Positions 1-8,080 are shown, counted from the stretch's first letter. The stretch: 18,698 nt of DNA from Bacteroidaceae bacterium (GCA_016292545.1 JAEDIG010000039.1:1-18698); one strand, 5' to 3'. Made by a program: numbers and translations. Notes: generated from the sequence alone by a model not told the origin.

Positions 1-80
1 TGGGCTAGTAGCAGGTTGCCCCTTCGGGGCGTGCTCATACGCTCATTCACAACGATATTGAACTTGCGAAAGTTGAATAA
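1..80. repeat. possible REP-like / mobile-element-edge repeat fragment
   Basis: No gene is visible in the first 242 bases. Two short hairpins lie close together: GCCCC-TTC-GGGGC at 18-30, and AACTT-GCGA-AAGTT (a GNRA-type tetraloop) around 60-73. Neither has a T-tract, so they do not look like terminators. The GC-rich short-stem design resembles REP-like intergenic repeats seen in Bacteroidota, sometimes near REP-associated transposases. This is resemblance from memory, not a match I could run, and the element would be cut by the window edge. It could equally be unremarkable spacer or the 3' UTR of a gene to the left. Confidence 0.25.
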
Positions 81-157
81 AAATCATCAGGATATGGTTC
101 AAATCATATTCATAAAGGCAGCAGTCTGAAAACCTCGGACGGATAGGCTGGAAAATG

Positions 158-198
158 AATAGGAGGTAAACACCTGTGACGGGCGTTTACCTCCTATT
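158..198 (-). terminator. hairpin terminator downstream of the phosphorylase gene
   Basis: A perfect 14-bp inverted repeat: the left arm AATAGGAGGTAAAC spans 158-171 and the right arm GTTTACCTCCTATT spans 185-198, with a 13-nt loop. It begins 44 bases past the phosphorylase stop codon. On the minus strand the stem is followed by a short interrupted T-run (CATTTTC), and on the plus strand by ATTTGATAT, so it may also stop transcription arriving from the left. The length and perfection of the stem make a terminator or 3'-end stabiliser the best reading. Confidence 0.75.
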
Positions 199-242
199 TG
201 ATATATTGGTATGTGGGGAAATGCTCCCCGTACATTATTGCA

Positions 243-2807
243 TCAGATGAACCACTTCACGTAGCAGAAGTCCTGACGATGAGGCAGGTTCTTGTTCTTG
301 GGATACATGCGGTAGCAAACCTTGAAGCTGCCGGCATTGTCCAGACAGTGGGTGGTGCGGAAGGTGTAGCGGTTGCCTTCATGACCTACCAGCTCGAACT
401 GGTCGATGTTGTAGATGTGGTCCACACCGTCCTTGTCGGTGATCAGGCTCACCAGCTCAATGCCAACAGCATTGTCGAGTCCGGCCTCGTCTACCACCAC
501 TTCCACGTTGTACTTGCGTCCGGCCTGGAGGGAACCGTTCACCATGTCCTCTTCCTTCTTGATGCTCACCACCTGGATGGCATCCCAACGCTCTGACACG
601 GCTTCCTTCCACTGGGCCAGCTCCAGCGCCAGCCTGTTGTTGTCGGCCTTGAGCTTGTTGCTGCGGTCGCGCAGGTTGTTGTAGAACTTGCTGTAGTAGT
701 CGTCGAGCTGACGCTTCATGGTGTAGTGGGGGGCAATCTGTGCGATGCTGTTCTTGATTACCTTTATCCAGCCTGTGCTGTAGCCCTTGGCGTTGCGTGC
801 ATAGTAGAGCGGCATGATTTCGTTCTCCAGCAGCGAGTAGATGGTGGCTGCATCCAGCTGGTCCTGATGGGCCTGGTTCTGATAGGTGCGCTTCTCGGTG
901 AGTGCCCATCCGGCACCTTCGCGATAGCCTTCGAGCCACCATCCGTCGAGAACGGACAGGTTGACAACACCGTTCATCAGCGCCTTCTCGCCGCTGGTAC
1001 CGCTAGCCTCGAGCGGACGGGTGGGGGTGTTCATCCAGATGTCCACACCCGACACGAGGCGGCGTGCCAACTGCATGTCGTAGTTCTCCAGGAAGATAAT
1101 CTTGCCCAGGAACTCGGGACGCTGGCTGATCTCGTAAATCTTCTTGATGAGACCCTGTCCGGCTCCGTCGGCGGGATGTGCCTTGCCGGTGTAGAGGAAC
1201 TGTACGGGATAGTTGGGGTTGTTCACAATCTTGGCCAGACGGTCCAGGTCGGTGAAGAGCAGGTGGGCACGCTTGTAGGTGGCAAAGCGGCGGCCGAAAC
1301 CGATGAGCAGGGCGTTGGGGTTGATTTTGTCCATCAGGGAAACCACACGTGAAGGATCGCCCTGGTTCTTGAGCCAGCTGTCGCGGAACTGCTCGCGGAT
1401 GTAGTCGACCAGCTTGGTCTTCAGTGCCATGCGTGTGGCCCACACTTCTTCGTCGCTCACGTTGTAGATGGCTTCCCAAATCTTCTGGTTGCTCTGGTCG
1501 CTCAGGTGCTTGCTGTCGAAATGCTTTGCATAGAGCTTGCGCCATTCGTTGGCACACCATGTGGGGAAGTGCACGCCGTTGGTCACATAGCCCACGTGGC
1601 TTTCTTCGGGATAGTAGCCCTTCCAGATGCCGGCGAACATCTTCTTGCTCACTTCACCATGCAGCCAGCTCACACCGTTCACCTCCTGAGAGGTGTTGCA
1701 GGCGAAGGTGCTCATGCAGAAGCGCTCACTGTGGTCGTCGGGGTTCATGCGGCCCATGCCGATGAACTCATCCCATGAGATGCCCAGCAGCTGGGGATAG
1801 CCGCTCATATACTTGCCGAAGAGCGACTCGTCGAAGTAGTCGTGGCCGGCGGGTACGGGGGTGTGTACGGTATAGAGAGAAGAGGCACGCACCAGTTCCA
1901 ATGCCTGTGTGAAGCTCATTCCGCCCTGTACGTAGTCCACCAGACGCTGCACGTTGCACAGGGCTGCATGGCCCTCGTTGCAGTGGTATACATCCTTCTG
2001 GATGCCCAGTTTCTTGAGCAGCAGCACACCGCCGATACCTAGCAGGATCTCCTGCTTCAGGCGGTTCTCCCAGTCGCCTCCGTAGAGGGCGTGGGTGATG
2101 CTGCGGTCGAACTGAGAGTTGAGGTCGTTGTCGGTGTCAAGCAGATAGAGCTTGATGCGGCCCACGTTGACACGCCATACATAGGCATGAACCTGATAGT
2201 TCATGTAGGGCACGTCCACTACCATGGGAGAGCCGTCTTCATTGAGCTGCTGCTCGATGGGCAGCGAACCGAAATTCTGTGCCTCGTAGTTGGCAATCTG
2301 GTCGCCCTGCATGCTCAGGGTCTGTGTGAAGTAGCCATAGCGGTACAGGAAACCTACGGCACACATGTCCACGTTGCTGTCGCTGGCCTCCTTCAGATAG
2401 TCGCCGGCCAGAATGCCCAGACCACCGGAGTAAATCTTCAGCACCTGGTTCAGACCGTACTCCATGTACAGGTAGGCCACGCTGGCGCGTGTGGCATCAG
2501 GCTTCACGTCCATGTAGGCGCGGAAATCGCTGTACACATCGTTCATCTTCTTGATGACAGCCTTGTCCTTGGCCAGTTTTTCCATCTTCTCAAAGCTCAG
2601 ACGTTCGAGAAGCAGCACGGGATTGCCGCCACATTCCTCAAACAGTTTCTCGTCGAGGTTGCGGAACAGGCTGCGTGCGTTGTGGTTCCATGCCCACCAC
2701 ATGTTGTGAGCCAATTCAGTAAGCTTGTTCAGCTCTGCAGGCACATTGCTTCTTACGGTAATGGGCTTCCAGCTGGGCTGATTCACGTTGCTTGCCTTAA
2801 TCTTCAT
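243..2807 (-). CDS. glgP: alpha-glucan (glycogen) phosphorylase, GT35
   Basis: Cytoplasmic enzyme that releases glucose-1-phosphate from the non-reducing ends of glycogen or maltodextrin, using pyridoxal phosphate. The 854-aa length suits the bacterial alpha-glucan phosphorylase subfamily that carries an N-terminal DUF3417-like region (here about residues 15-125, starting with the ELAHNMWWAWN stretch). Further landmarks are GGLGILAGDYLKEASD (128-143), NEGHAA (277-282), the phosphate/PLP-site segment GFGRRFATYKR (503-513), and EASGTSGEKALMNG (600-613), in which K608 is the expected PLP-binding lysine. Residues after about 745 form a beta-rich C-terminal extension. The ATG at 2807 lies 49 bases after the synthase stop, so the two genes are very probably co-transcribed from the promoter near 4570, and the hairpin at 158-198 closes the unit. 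No broken motif is visible. Confidence 0.95.
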   Translation of the reverse strand: MKIKASNVNQPSWKPITVRSNVPAELNKLTELAHNMWWAWNHNARSLFRNLDEKLFEECGGNPVLLLERLSFEKMEKLAKDKAVIKKMNDVYSDFRAYMDVKPDATRASVAYLYMEYGLNQVLKIYSGGLGILAGDYLKEASDSNVDMCAVGFLYRYGYFTQTLSMQGDQIANYEAQNFGSLPIEQQLNEDGSPMVVDVPYMNYQVHAYVWRVNVGRIKLYLLDTDNDLNSQFDRSITHALYGGDWENRLKQEILLGIGGVLLLKKLGIQKDVYHCNEGHAALCNVQRLVDYVQGGMSFTQALELVRASSLYTVHTPVPAGHDYFDESLFGKYMSGYPQLLGISWDEFIGMGRMNPDDHSERFCMSTFACNTSQEVNGVSWLHGEVSKKMFAGIWKGYYPEESHVGYVTNGVHFPTWCANEWRKLYAKHFDSKHLSDQSNQKIWEAIYNVSDEEVWATRMALKTKLVDYIREQFRDSWLKNQGDPSRVVSLMDKINPNALLIGFGRRFATYKRAHLLFTDLDRLAKIVNNPNYPVQFLYTGKAHPADGAGQGLIKKIYEISQRPEFLGKIIFLENYDMQLARRLVSGVDIWMNTPTRPLEASGTSGEKALMNGVVNLSVLDGWWLEGYREGAGWALTEKRTYQNQAHQDQLDAATIYSLLENEIMPLYYARNAKGYSTGWIKVIKNSIAQIAPHYTMKRQLDDYYSKFYNNLRDRSNKLKADNNRLALELAQWKEAVSERWDAIQVVSIKKEEDMVNGSLQAGRKYNVEVVVDEAGLDNAVGIELVSLITDKDGVDHIYNIDQFELVGHEGNRYTFRTTHCLDNAGSFKVCYRMYPKNKNLPHRQDFCYVKWFI

Positions 2808-2856
2808 AATCTCTAAAAATTAATATTAACGTTTTTGTTCTTTTATCACTTTTGGT

Positions 2857-4527
2857 TTACGCTTGGGAGGACCGGCGGGCGGCTGCATTGCGGAGCGCAA
2901 TGTCGTAGGCCTGCAGGTAGTAGGTGATGAAATGCTTCCACAATGCCTTCTGCGACAGGCGTGCGGCCTTTTTCCGTATGGCCTCGGCCTCGGTGGAGGG
3001 CAGGGATGCGTAGGAGAGGAGGGCATGGCTGATGGCCTGTGCCACATCGTTGAAATTATAGTCGTCGCGGTCGATTACCTCCACTCCGTCATCGAGATGG
3101 CTGGTGGAGCCCTTCACCTTGTTTGCCCACAGGCCGAAGCCGGAGAGCGATGTGGTGATGCAGGGGACATGGAAGGCGATGGCTTCCAGCGGGGTGTAGC
3201 CCCAGGGTTCATAATAGGAGGGGTATACGGCCAGGTCGTCGCCAATCAGAAGGTCGTAGTAGGGGGTGTTGAAGATGCCGTCGTTGCCGTCGAGATAGGA
3301 AGGCACGAATATCACTTTCACGGGGCTTTCGTCCAGATTGGTGATGCCCAGGGCACGCATCATGCCCAGCACACGGTCGTTGCCGGCCTCATGGAGCTCA
3401 TGGGTGACAACGGGCATGGGCAGGGGGGTGTCATAGGTGGTGTCGGCAGTCAGGCGGTCCTGCAGGTCTTTTCTGGCACCGGCTATCCATCCGGGCATTT
3501 GTATGAGTGCCAATACGGAACGGTCCGATGTGCCTGCGTTGATGGTCCTGCGCATGGCTTCGATGAATACGTCGATGCCTTTGTTCTTGAATTCATAGCG
3601 TCCGCTGGTGGCTACAATCATGGTGTCATCGGCGAAGGTGGCACCGGTGAGGGCGTTGGCCACACGGAAGATGTGCTGGCGTGCAGTCTTGCGCCGCGAC
3701 GTGAAGGCTGCCCCTTTGGGCACAAAGTCGGCCTCGAAACCGTTCATGAGGATGGCATCGCAGGGGCGGTCGAGCAGTTCGGCGCATTCGTGTCCGGTCA
3801 CGTCGCTTACCGTGGTGAAGCAGTCCACATTGTGGGCCGTCTGCCTTTCGATGCTGTGCTTGGCTTCCATGTTGAGCTCTTGTGCCATCTGGGTGCCGTT
3901 ATAGGCCCACAGATACTGGTAGAGAGGTTTGTTGTTGCCGGCGATGCTTCGTCCGATGCTGGTGGCATGGGTGGTGAAGATGGTGGCGATGGCCGGCACA
4001 TGCTTGCGGATGTAGAGGGCACCCAGACAGGTCATCCATTCATGTGCCTGATAGATTACCTGCTCCTTCTCCTGCTTGAGGCTGTGGTTGTAGAAGCTTT
4101 CCACCACCAGTGCGGCTGCATAGGAGAACATGTTGGCTTCGTCGTAGTCGCCGTAGCCGTGGAGGCTGTCCACCTGGAAATTGTTCCAGGCATCGGCATA
4201 TAGTTCGTTGCGCTGTGGATAATAGGGCTTGAAGTCCACCAGCACCACACATGGCTTTCCGGGGATGTTCCACCTGCCGGTGCGGATGCGCAGGCCTTCC
4301 TTTGCCGCCTGCTTGCTCCAGGTCTTCCACAGGGCCTTGTCCTCTATGAAGAGGGGATTGTTGTCTGCATTCCCGAAATCAGGTCCAATAAATATGACAC
4401 GGTCGCACAGCATATCCTGCATGGTCTTGGCCCGTGTAGACAATACGGTGTATATCCCGCCTACTTTATTACAAACCTCCCAGCTACTTTCAAAAATAAA
4501 GGTGGGAGCCATTCTTTTTTCTCTCAT
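2857..4527 (-). CDS. glycogen synthase, GT3 (eukaryotic-like) type
   Basis: Glycosyltransferase that extends alpha-1,4-glucan from a nucleotide-glucose donor in the cytoplasm. The 556-aa protein opens with FESSWEVCNKVGGIYTVLSTRA (12-33), the GT3 version of the GT-B donor-site KVGG motif. It continues with YQAHEWM (159-165), TTHATSIGR (185-193), and the C-terminal signature YPSYYEPWGYTPLEA (435-449) followed by TTSLSGFG (458-465). This arrangement is typical of GT3 synthases rather than the ADP-glucose GT5 GlgA of Escherichia coli. Which sugar nucleotide it uses cannot be read from sequence. The start could be the ATG at 4527 or the internal ATG at 4512 (residue 6); the first is chosen because it leaves a short leader behind the promoter at 4557-4587. 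It is the first gene of the glycogen operon. Confidence 0.93.
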   Translation of the reverse strand: MREKRMAPTFIFESSWEVCNKVGGIYTVLSTRAKTMQDMLCDRVIFIGPDFGNADNNPLFIEDKALWKTWSKQAAKEGLRIRTGRWNIPGKPCVVLVDFKPYYPQRNELYADAWNNFQVDSLHGYGDYDEANMFSYAAALVVESFYNHSLKQEKEQVIYQAHEWMTCLGALYIRKHVPAIATIFTTHATSIGRSIAGNNKPLYQYLWAYNGTQMAQELNMEAKHSIERQTAHNVDCFTTVSDVTGHECAELLDRPCDAILMNGFEADFVPKGAAFTSRRKTARQHIFRVANALTGATFADDTMIVATSGRYEFKNKGIDVFIEAMRRTINAGTSDRSVLALIQMPGWIAGARKDLQDRLTADTTYDTPLPMPVVTHELHEAGNDRVLGMMRALGITNLDESPVKVIFVPSYLDGNDGIFNTPYYDLLIGDDLAVYPSYYEPWGYTPLEAIAFHVPCITTSLSGFGLWANKVKGSTSHLDDGVEVIDRDDYNFNDVAQAISHALLSYASLPSTEAEAIRKKAARLSQKALWKHFITYYLQAYDIALRNAAARRSSQA

Positions 4528-4556
4528 TGGTTTATCTTTATCACCTAAATCGCCTG

Positions 4557-4587
4557 CAAAGGTACTTTATTTTTGTTAAAAAACAAA
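4557..4587 (-). promoter_or_regulatory. promoter of the glycogen operon (Bacteroidota -33/-7 type)
   Basis: On the minus strand TTTG (plus 4584-4587) is followed after exactly 19 nt by TACCTTTG (plus 4557-4564). This matches the Bacteroidota TTTG-N19-21-TAnnTTTG consensus at every defined base. Predicted transcription would start near 4550, giving a leader of roughly 23 nt before the synthase ATG at 4527. The sequence between is AT-rich. Confidence 0.85.
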
Positions 4588-4624
4588 GAATTACATGCTA
4601 TTTAGCAAAAAAATACACTTTTTC

Positions 4625-4657
4625 TTGTCCTATATTAAGATTATTTTCCTAACTTTG
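4625..4657 (+). promoter_or_regulatory. promoter of the redox operon
   Basis: TAACTTTG at 4650-4657 matches the -7 consensus TAnnTTTG perfectly. The nearest -33 candidate is TTG at 4625-4627, at a 22-nt spacing, slightly longer than ideal. Transcription would begin near 4664, leaving only about 15 nt before the ATG at 4679. The site is divergent from, and within about 40 bases of, the glycogen promoter, so the two units share one control region. Confidence 0.65.
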
Positions 4658-4678
4658 GGGAGAAAATAACACAATTTG

Positions 4679-5089
4679 ATGAAAAAAACACTTTTTTTCC
4701 TCATTCTATTGCATGCGTTGGCAACCCGTTCCAGCCAGCCATGGAAGCTTTCTCTAACGTGTCCCGGGGAGAAGGTCGACCTTGTGGTGGACCTGTATGA
4801 GGAAAGCGTGGAAGTGCCCTCGATGGAGGATTTCGGCCCTATGAACGGGTATCTGGGCGGCAACATCTATGGTGTGTGGTACGTGACATCGTTCAAGATT
4901 GAGAATGACAAGACGGCCACCATCAAGCTGGCCAACGACCTGGGCAGCGAGAACCAGCGTGTGCAGCTCACCCAGCTGAGCGATACGCTATGGCAGATGA
5001 AACTAATGGGCACCAATGTGGTGAGGCGTGTGTCGGGAAAGAAACTGGTGAAGGTGCCCGACACATATTTGATGAAACGCAAACGCTGA
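4679..5089 (+). CDS. small secreted protein of unknown function
   Basis: I do not recognise the family. The 136-aa product starts with a clear signal peptide (MKK, hydrophobic LFFLILLHALA, probable cleavage after residue 15), so it should be exported. The mature part is about 120 residues with alternating hydrophobic strands (for example KVDLVVDLYEESVEVP at 32-47 and YGVWYVTSFKI at 64-74), suggesting a small beta-rich fold. It has one cysteine, C28, and no lipobox or heme motif, and it ends in a basic tail (KRKR). The ATG at 4679 is preferred over an adjacent in-frame TTG at 4676. It is the first gene behind the promoter at 4625-4657 and lies 42 bases before the cytochrome fusion gene with no promoter consensus between them, so it probably belongs to that operon as an envelope accessory protein. 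Confidence 0.8.
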   Translation: MKKTLFFLILLHALATRSSQPWKLSLTCPGEKVDLVVDLYEESVEVPSMEDFGPMNGYLGGNIYGVWYVTSFKIENDKTATIKLANDLGSENQRVQLTQLSDTLWQMKLMGTNVVRRVSGKKLVKVPDTYLMKRKR

Positions 5090-5131
5090 ACCGATGGACT
5101 CCGGTTATAGTATACAATAATTAATATATAT

Positions 5132-6673
5132 ATGAGCAATTATAGCAACAACAAGAAATCATACAAGGGACTGTGGCTGGCAGTGGGTGGTCTGGCTATT
5201 GGAGCCGGCCTGACCGTGACCGCAAGCCATTTTATCGACAAAAGTTCGGAGAACGAAGCGTGTATGCAATGCCATGTGCATCCGCATGCCGAGGACAGCT
5301 GGAAAAAGTCGGTCCACTATAACAACGAGAGTGGAGTGGTCACCGACTGTAGCGCATGCCATCTGCCGCCAAAGGGCACAGCCCGCCATCTCCTGGCCAA
5401 GGCCAGGACGGGAATGAAGGACGTGTGGTCCTATCTCACCAAGGATTCCGGGGAGATAGACTTTGCAAGCAAGAAGGAGATGGAGTATGCCCAGAAGATT
5501 GTATACAACGAGTCCTGTGTGAAGTGCCACCAGAACCTTTTCCCCCAGAACCTTTCCGACGAAGGCATATCGGCCCACCTCTATTACGAGGAAAATGCCG
5601 AAAAGCTCAATCTACAGTGTATCAACTGCCATCTGGATGTGGGGCACTACAATCCCAACTACAAGCACGAGAAAATGGGGGCTGCACCCATCGACACCTC
5701 GGGGGTTGTCTACACCGAACCTGCCAAGATTACAGCTTTTGAGGATTTCACCGAGACGATTCCCACCACTCGCTCCTCCATTCGCATGATTGCCATTCCG
5801 GGCGGTACGTTTGCTATGGGTAGCGACGCGGGCGACTCCTATAGCGCAGCCGACGAATACCCCAGGCACAATGTAACCGTCTCGCCCTTCTTCATGGCAG
5901 AGGTGGAGGTCACCTGGGACCAGTATTGGGCTTTCTATGTGCAGACTATGTCGGAAGGCCGCACACCTCCAGAAAAGATCTATGCCAACAACAGCCGGCC
6001 CGATGTGGATGCCATCAGTGGCCCCACACCTCCTTTCGGTGCTCCCGACCAGGGTTGGGGCATGGGCAGCCGTCCGGCCATCACCATGACCCATTATGCA
6101 GCCCAGACCTATTGCCAATGGCTCTCGCTCAAGACGGGCAAGAAGTACCGTCTGCCCACCGAGGCCGAGTGGGAATATGCAGCCCGCGGTGGCAGCGAGA
6201 CGGCCTATTTCTTTGAAGGTACGCCCCGCAAGTACACCAACGAGGGCTTCCTGAAGCGCTTCCTGGGCCCCGACACTACCGTCATCAACGGTTATGTGGT
6301 ATATGCCAACAACAGCAAGGCCCGCACGGCCGAGCCTACCAAGGTGAAGCCCAATCCCTTCGGCCTGAAAAACATGTTGGGCAATGTGATGGAGTATTGC
6401 CAGGACTGGTATGCCGAAGATGCCTATGCCCAGGTGCCCGACGGAGCCGTCGACCCCAAGGGGCCTGCCAGCGGCACCGATTATGTGGTACGAGGCGGAT
6501 GCTATCTCGACGATGCCAAGGATGTGCGTTGTGCTGCACGTGCCCATTCCGACTACGAGAAGTGGCTCAAGACCGACCCCCAGAATCCCAAGAGCATCTG
6601 GTGGCTGTCCGACATGAAAGGCATCGGTTTCCGCGTGGTGTGCGAGGTGCCGTCCGATGTGAAAGTAAAATAA
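5132..6673 (+). CDS. tetraheme NapC/NirT-type cytochrome c fused to an FGE/SUMF1-like domain
   Basis: A 513-aa two-domain envelope protein. An N-terminal transmembrane anchor (about 13-32) leads into a NapC/NirT-like region with four c-heme sites: CMQCH (44-48), CSACH (73-77), CVKCH (129-133) and CINCH (163-167). NapC/NrfH-family proteins take electrons from quinol and pass them to envelope enzymes. From about 218 to 506 follows a sulfatase-modifying-factor fold: MIAIPGGTFAMGS (219-231), RLPTEAEWEYAARGG (340-354), NPFGLKNMLGNVMEY (408-422), YVVRGG (451-456) and IGFRVVCE (498-505). The catalytic cysteine pair expected just after RGG in true formylglycine-generating enzymes is absent; LDDAKDV (459-465) occupies that stretch. 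The domain is therefore unlikely to activate sulfatases and may bind a partner, ligand or metal. It is the second gene of the operon, 42 bases ahead of the dehydrogenase. Domain calls are firm; the role is inference. Confidence 0.88.
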   Translation: MSNYSNNKKSYKGLWLAVGGLAIGAGLTVTASHFIDKSSENEACMQCHVHPHAEDSWKKSVHYNNESGVVTDCSACHLPPKGTARHLLAKARTGMKDVWSYLTKDSGEIDFASKKEMEYAQKIVYNESCVKCHQNLFPQNLSDEGISAHLYYEENAEKLNLQCINCHLDVGHYNPNYKHEKMGAAPIDTSGVVYTEPAKITAFEDFTETIPTTRSSIRMIAIPGGTFAMGSDAGDSYSAADEYPRHNVTVSPFFMAEVEVTWDQYWAFYVQTMSEGRTPPEKIYANNSRPDVDAISGPTPPFGAPDQGWGMGSRPAITMTHYAAQTYCQWLSLKTGKKYRLPTEAEWEYAARGGSETAYFFEGTPRKYTNEGFLKRFLGPDTTVINGYVVYANNSKARTAEPTKVKPNPFGLKNMLGNVMEYCQDWYAEDAYAQVPDGAVDPKGPASGTDYVVRGGCYLDDAKDVRCAARAHSDYEKWLKTDPQNPKSIWWLSDMKGIGFRVVCEVPSDVKVK

Positions 6674-6715
6674 TAATCTTCTAATTTACCAAACCCTATA
6701 ACTCCAAAATTCTAC

Positions 6716-8065
6716 ATGGAAAAGAAAAATTTGAACAGAAGAGAGTTCCTCTCTTGTGGTGCAATGATTGGAGCAGCCGGACTCGTTGCTCCTGCCATCC
6801 TCACTGGATGTGCCAATGAAAACAAGCCGACTCCGCTCCGTCAGGAAGGCGAATATTATGTGCCCGAACTGCCCGACAAGGCTGTAGAAGGCCGTGAATT
6901 GAAGGTAGGTGTGATTGGTTGTGGCGGCCGTGGTTCAGGTGCTGTCATCAACTTGCTGGATGCAGCCGACGGCATCACCGTTACAGCACTGGGCGATGTG
7001 TTCCAGGACCGTCTGGAAGGCTTGCGCCAGAAGCTTGTCAACGAACGCAAGCAGGAAGTGCCTGCCGAGGCATGCTTCGTGGGTTTCGATGCATATCAGA
7101 AGGTAATCGACTCGGGTGTAGACATGGTCATCATTGCCACACCTCCCGTATTCCGTCCTGTTCATTTCCAGTATGCAACGGAAAAGGGCGTACACTCCTT
7201 CCTGGAGAAGCCTATTGCAGTGGACCCCAAGGGATACCGCACCATCATGGCTGCTGCCAAGCAGGCACAGGCTAAGGGCCTGAGCGTGGTGACCGGCACC
7301 CAGCGCCACCACCAGCGCTGCTATGTGGAGGCATTCAAGAAGATTCAGGAAGGAATCATCGGCGAGATTACCGGTGGCAATGTATATTGGAACCAGGGCA
7401 TGCTGTGGTACAGGGAACGTCAGCCCGAATGGACCGACATGGAGTGGAACATCCGTGACTGGGTGAACTGGAAATGGCTCTCTGGCGACCATATCGTGGA
7501 ACAGCATGTCCACAATATCGACGTCTTCCTGTGGATGACCGGCTTGCATCCCGTGAGCGCCACCTCCTTTGGTGCACGTCATCGCCGCATCACAGGCGAC
7601 CAGTTCGACATGTTCAGCACCGATTTCACCTTCGAAAACGGCATCCATCTGCACAGCCAGTGCCGCCAGATTGACGGCTGCAGTACCAATGTGAGCGAGT
7701 TCGTTCAGGGAACCAAGGGTTCCTGGTGGAGCGCTACCAACGAAATCAAGGACCTTCAGGGCAATGTAATCTGGAAGTATGACGATGCAGCTGCAGGTGA
7801 AGCCTTCAAGCAGCACGACCCCTATGTGCTGGAGCACGTAGACTGGGTGAACCATATCCGCAAGGGCACGGCCCACGAGGAGGCCAGCGAGTGCGCTACC
7901 TCTTGTATGGCTGCCATCATGGCCCGCGAATCGGCCTACACAGGTGCCACCACTACCTGGGACGAAGTCAGCCAGTCGGCACTCTACTATATGCCCGAGA
8001 AGCTGGAAATCGGTGCGTTGCCTCTCGACCAGTACACAGTAGCTGTTCCTGGAACCGGCAAATAA
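6716..8065 (+). CDS. Tat-exported Gfo/Idh/MocA-family oxidoreductase lipoprotein
   Basis: A 449-aa NAD(P)-dependent dehydrogenase of the glucose-fructose oxidoreductase / inositol dehydrogenase / MocA family. The N-terminus carries a twin-arginine signal (NRREFL, 7-12), a hydrophobic stretch and a lipobox LTGC with C32, so it should be exported folded, with its cofactor, and lipid-anchored. The Rossmann motif is VGVIGCGGRGSGA (64-76). EKP (164-166) supplies the family's catalytic lysine K165, and the segment EQHVHNID (262-269) supplies the acid/histidine pair (E262 where inositol dehydrogenase has Asp, and H266). GTQRHHQ (194-200) is common in the secreted subgroup. The substrate is not evident; sugars, polyols or glycosides are family substrates. 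It lacks the features I would expect of GH109 (EKP rather than an EVP-type motif). It is followed after 15 bases by the TIM-barrel gene. Confidence 0.92.
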   Translation: MEKKNLNRREFLSCGAMIGAAGLVAPAILTGCANENKPTPLRQEGEYYVPELPDKAVEGRELKVGVIGCGGRGSGAVINLLDAADGITVTALGDVFQDRLEGLRQKLVNERKQEVPAEACFVGFDAYQKVIDSGVDMVIIATPPVFRPVHFQYATEKGVHSFLEKPIAVDPKGYRTIMAAAKQAQAKGLSVVTGTQRHHQRCYVEAFKKIQEGIIGEITGGNVYWNQGMLWYRERQPEWTDMEWNIRDWVNWKWLSGDHIVEQHVHNIDVFLWMTGLHPVSATSFGARHRRITGDQFDMFSTDFTFENGIHLHSQCRQIDGCSTNVSEFVQGTKGSWWSATNEIKDLQGNVIWKYDDAAAGEAFKQHDPYVLEHVDWVNHIRKGTAHEEASECATSCMAAIMARESAYTGATTTWDEVSQSALYYMPEKLEIGALPLDQYTVAVPGTGK

Positions 8066-8080
8066 TCAATCCACTCCATT

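Noticed and set aside
18..30. GCCCC-TTC-GGGGC hairpin as a transcription terminator
   Set aside because: The stem is only five base pairs and neither strand has a following T-run.
2863..4203. A 446-codon open frame on the plus strand opposite the glycogen synthase
   Set aside because: It is the mirror of a gene with all GT3 motifs; its low-complexity Gly/Val/His-rich translation resembles no protein family and it has no promoter or start signal.
5612..6547. A 311-codon minus-strand frame opposite the cytochrome-FGE gene, and a similar one at 6935-7876
   Set aside because: Both lie wholly inside well-supported genes, show Gly/His/Val-rich shadow composition and lack any motif or upstream signal.
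6716..8065. Assignment of the exported oxidoreductase as a GH109 alpha-N-acetylgalactosaminidase
   Set aside because: GH109 proteins are also Tat-exported Gfo/Idh/MocA relatives, but the EKP motif and the EQHVHNID segment fit the dehydrogenase branches better.
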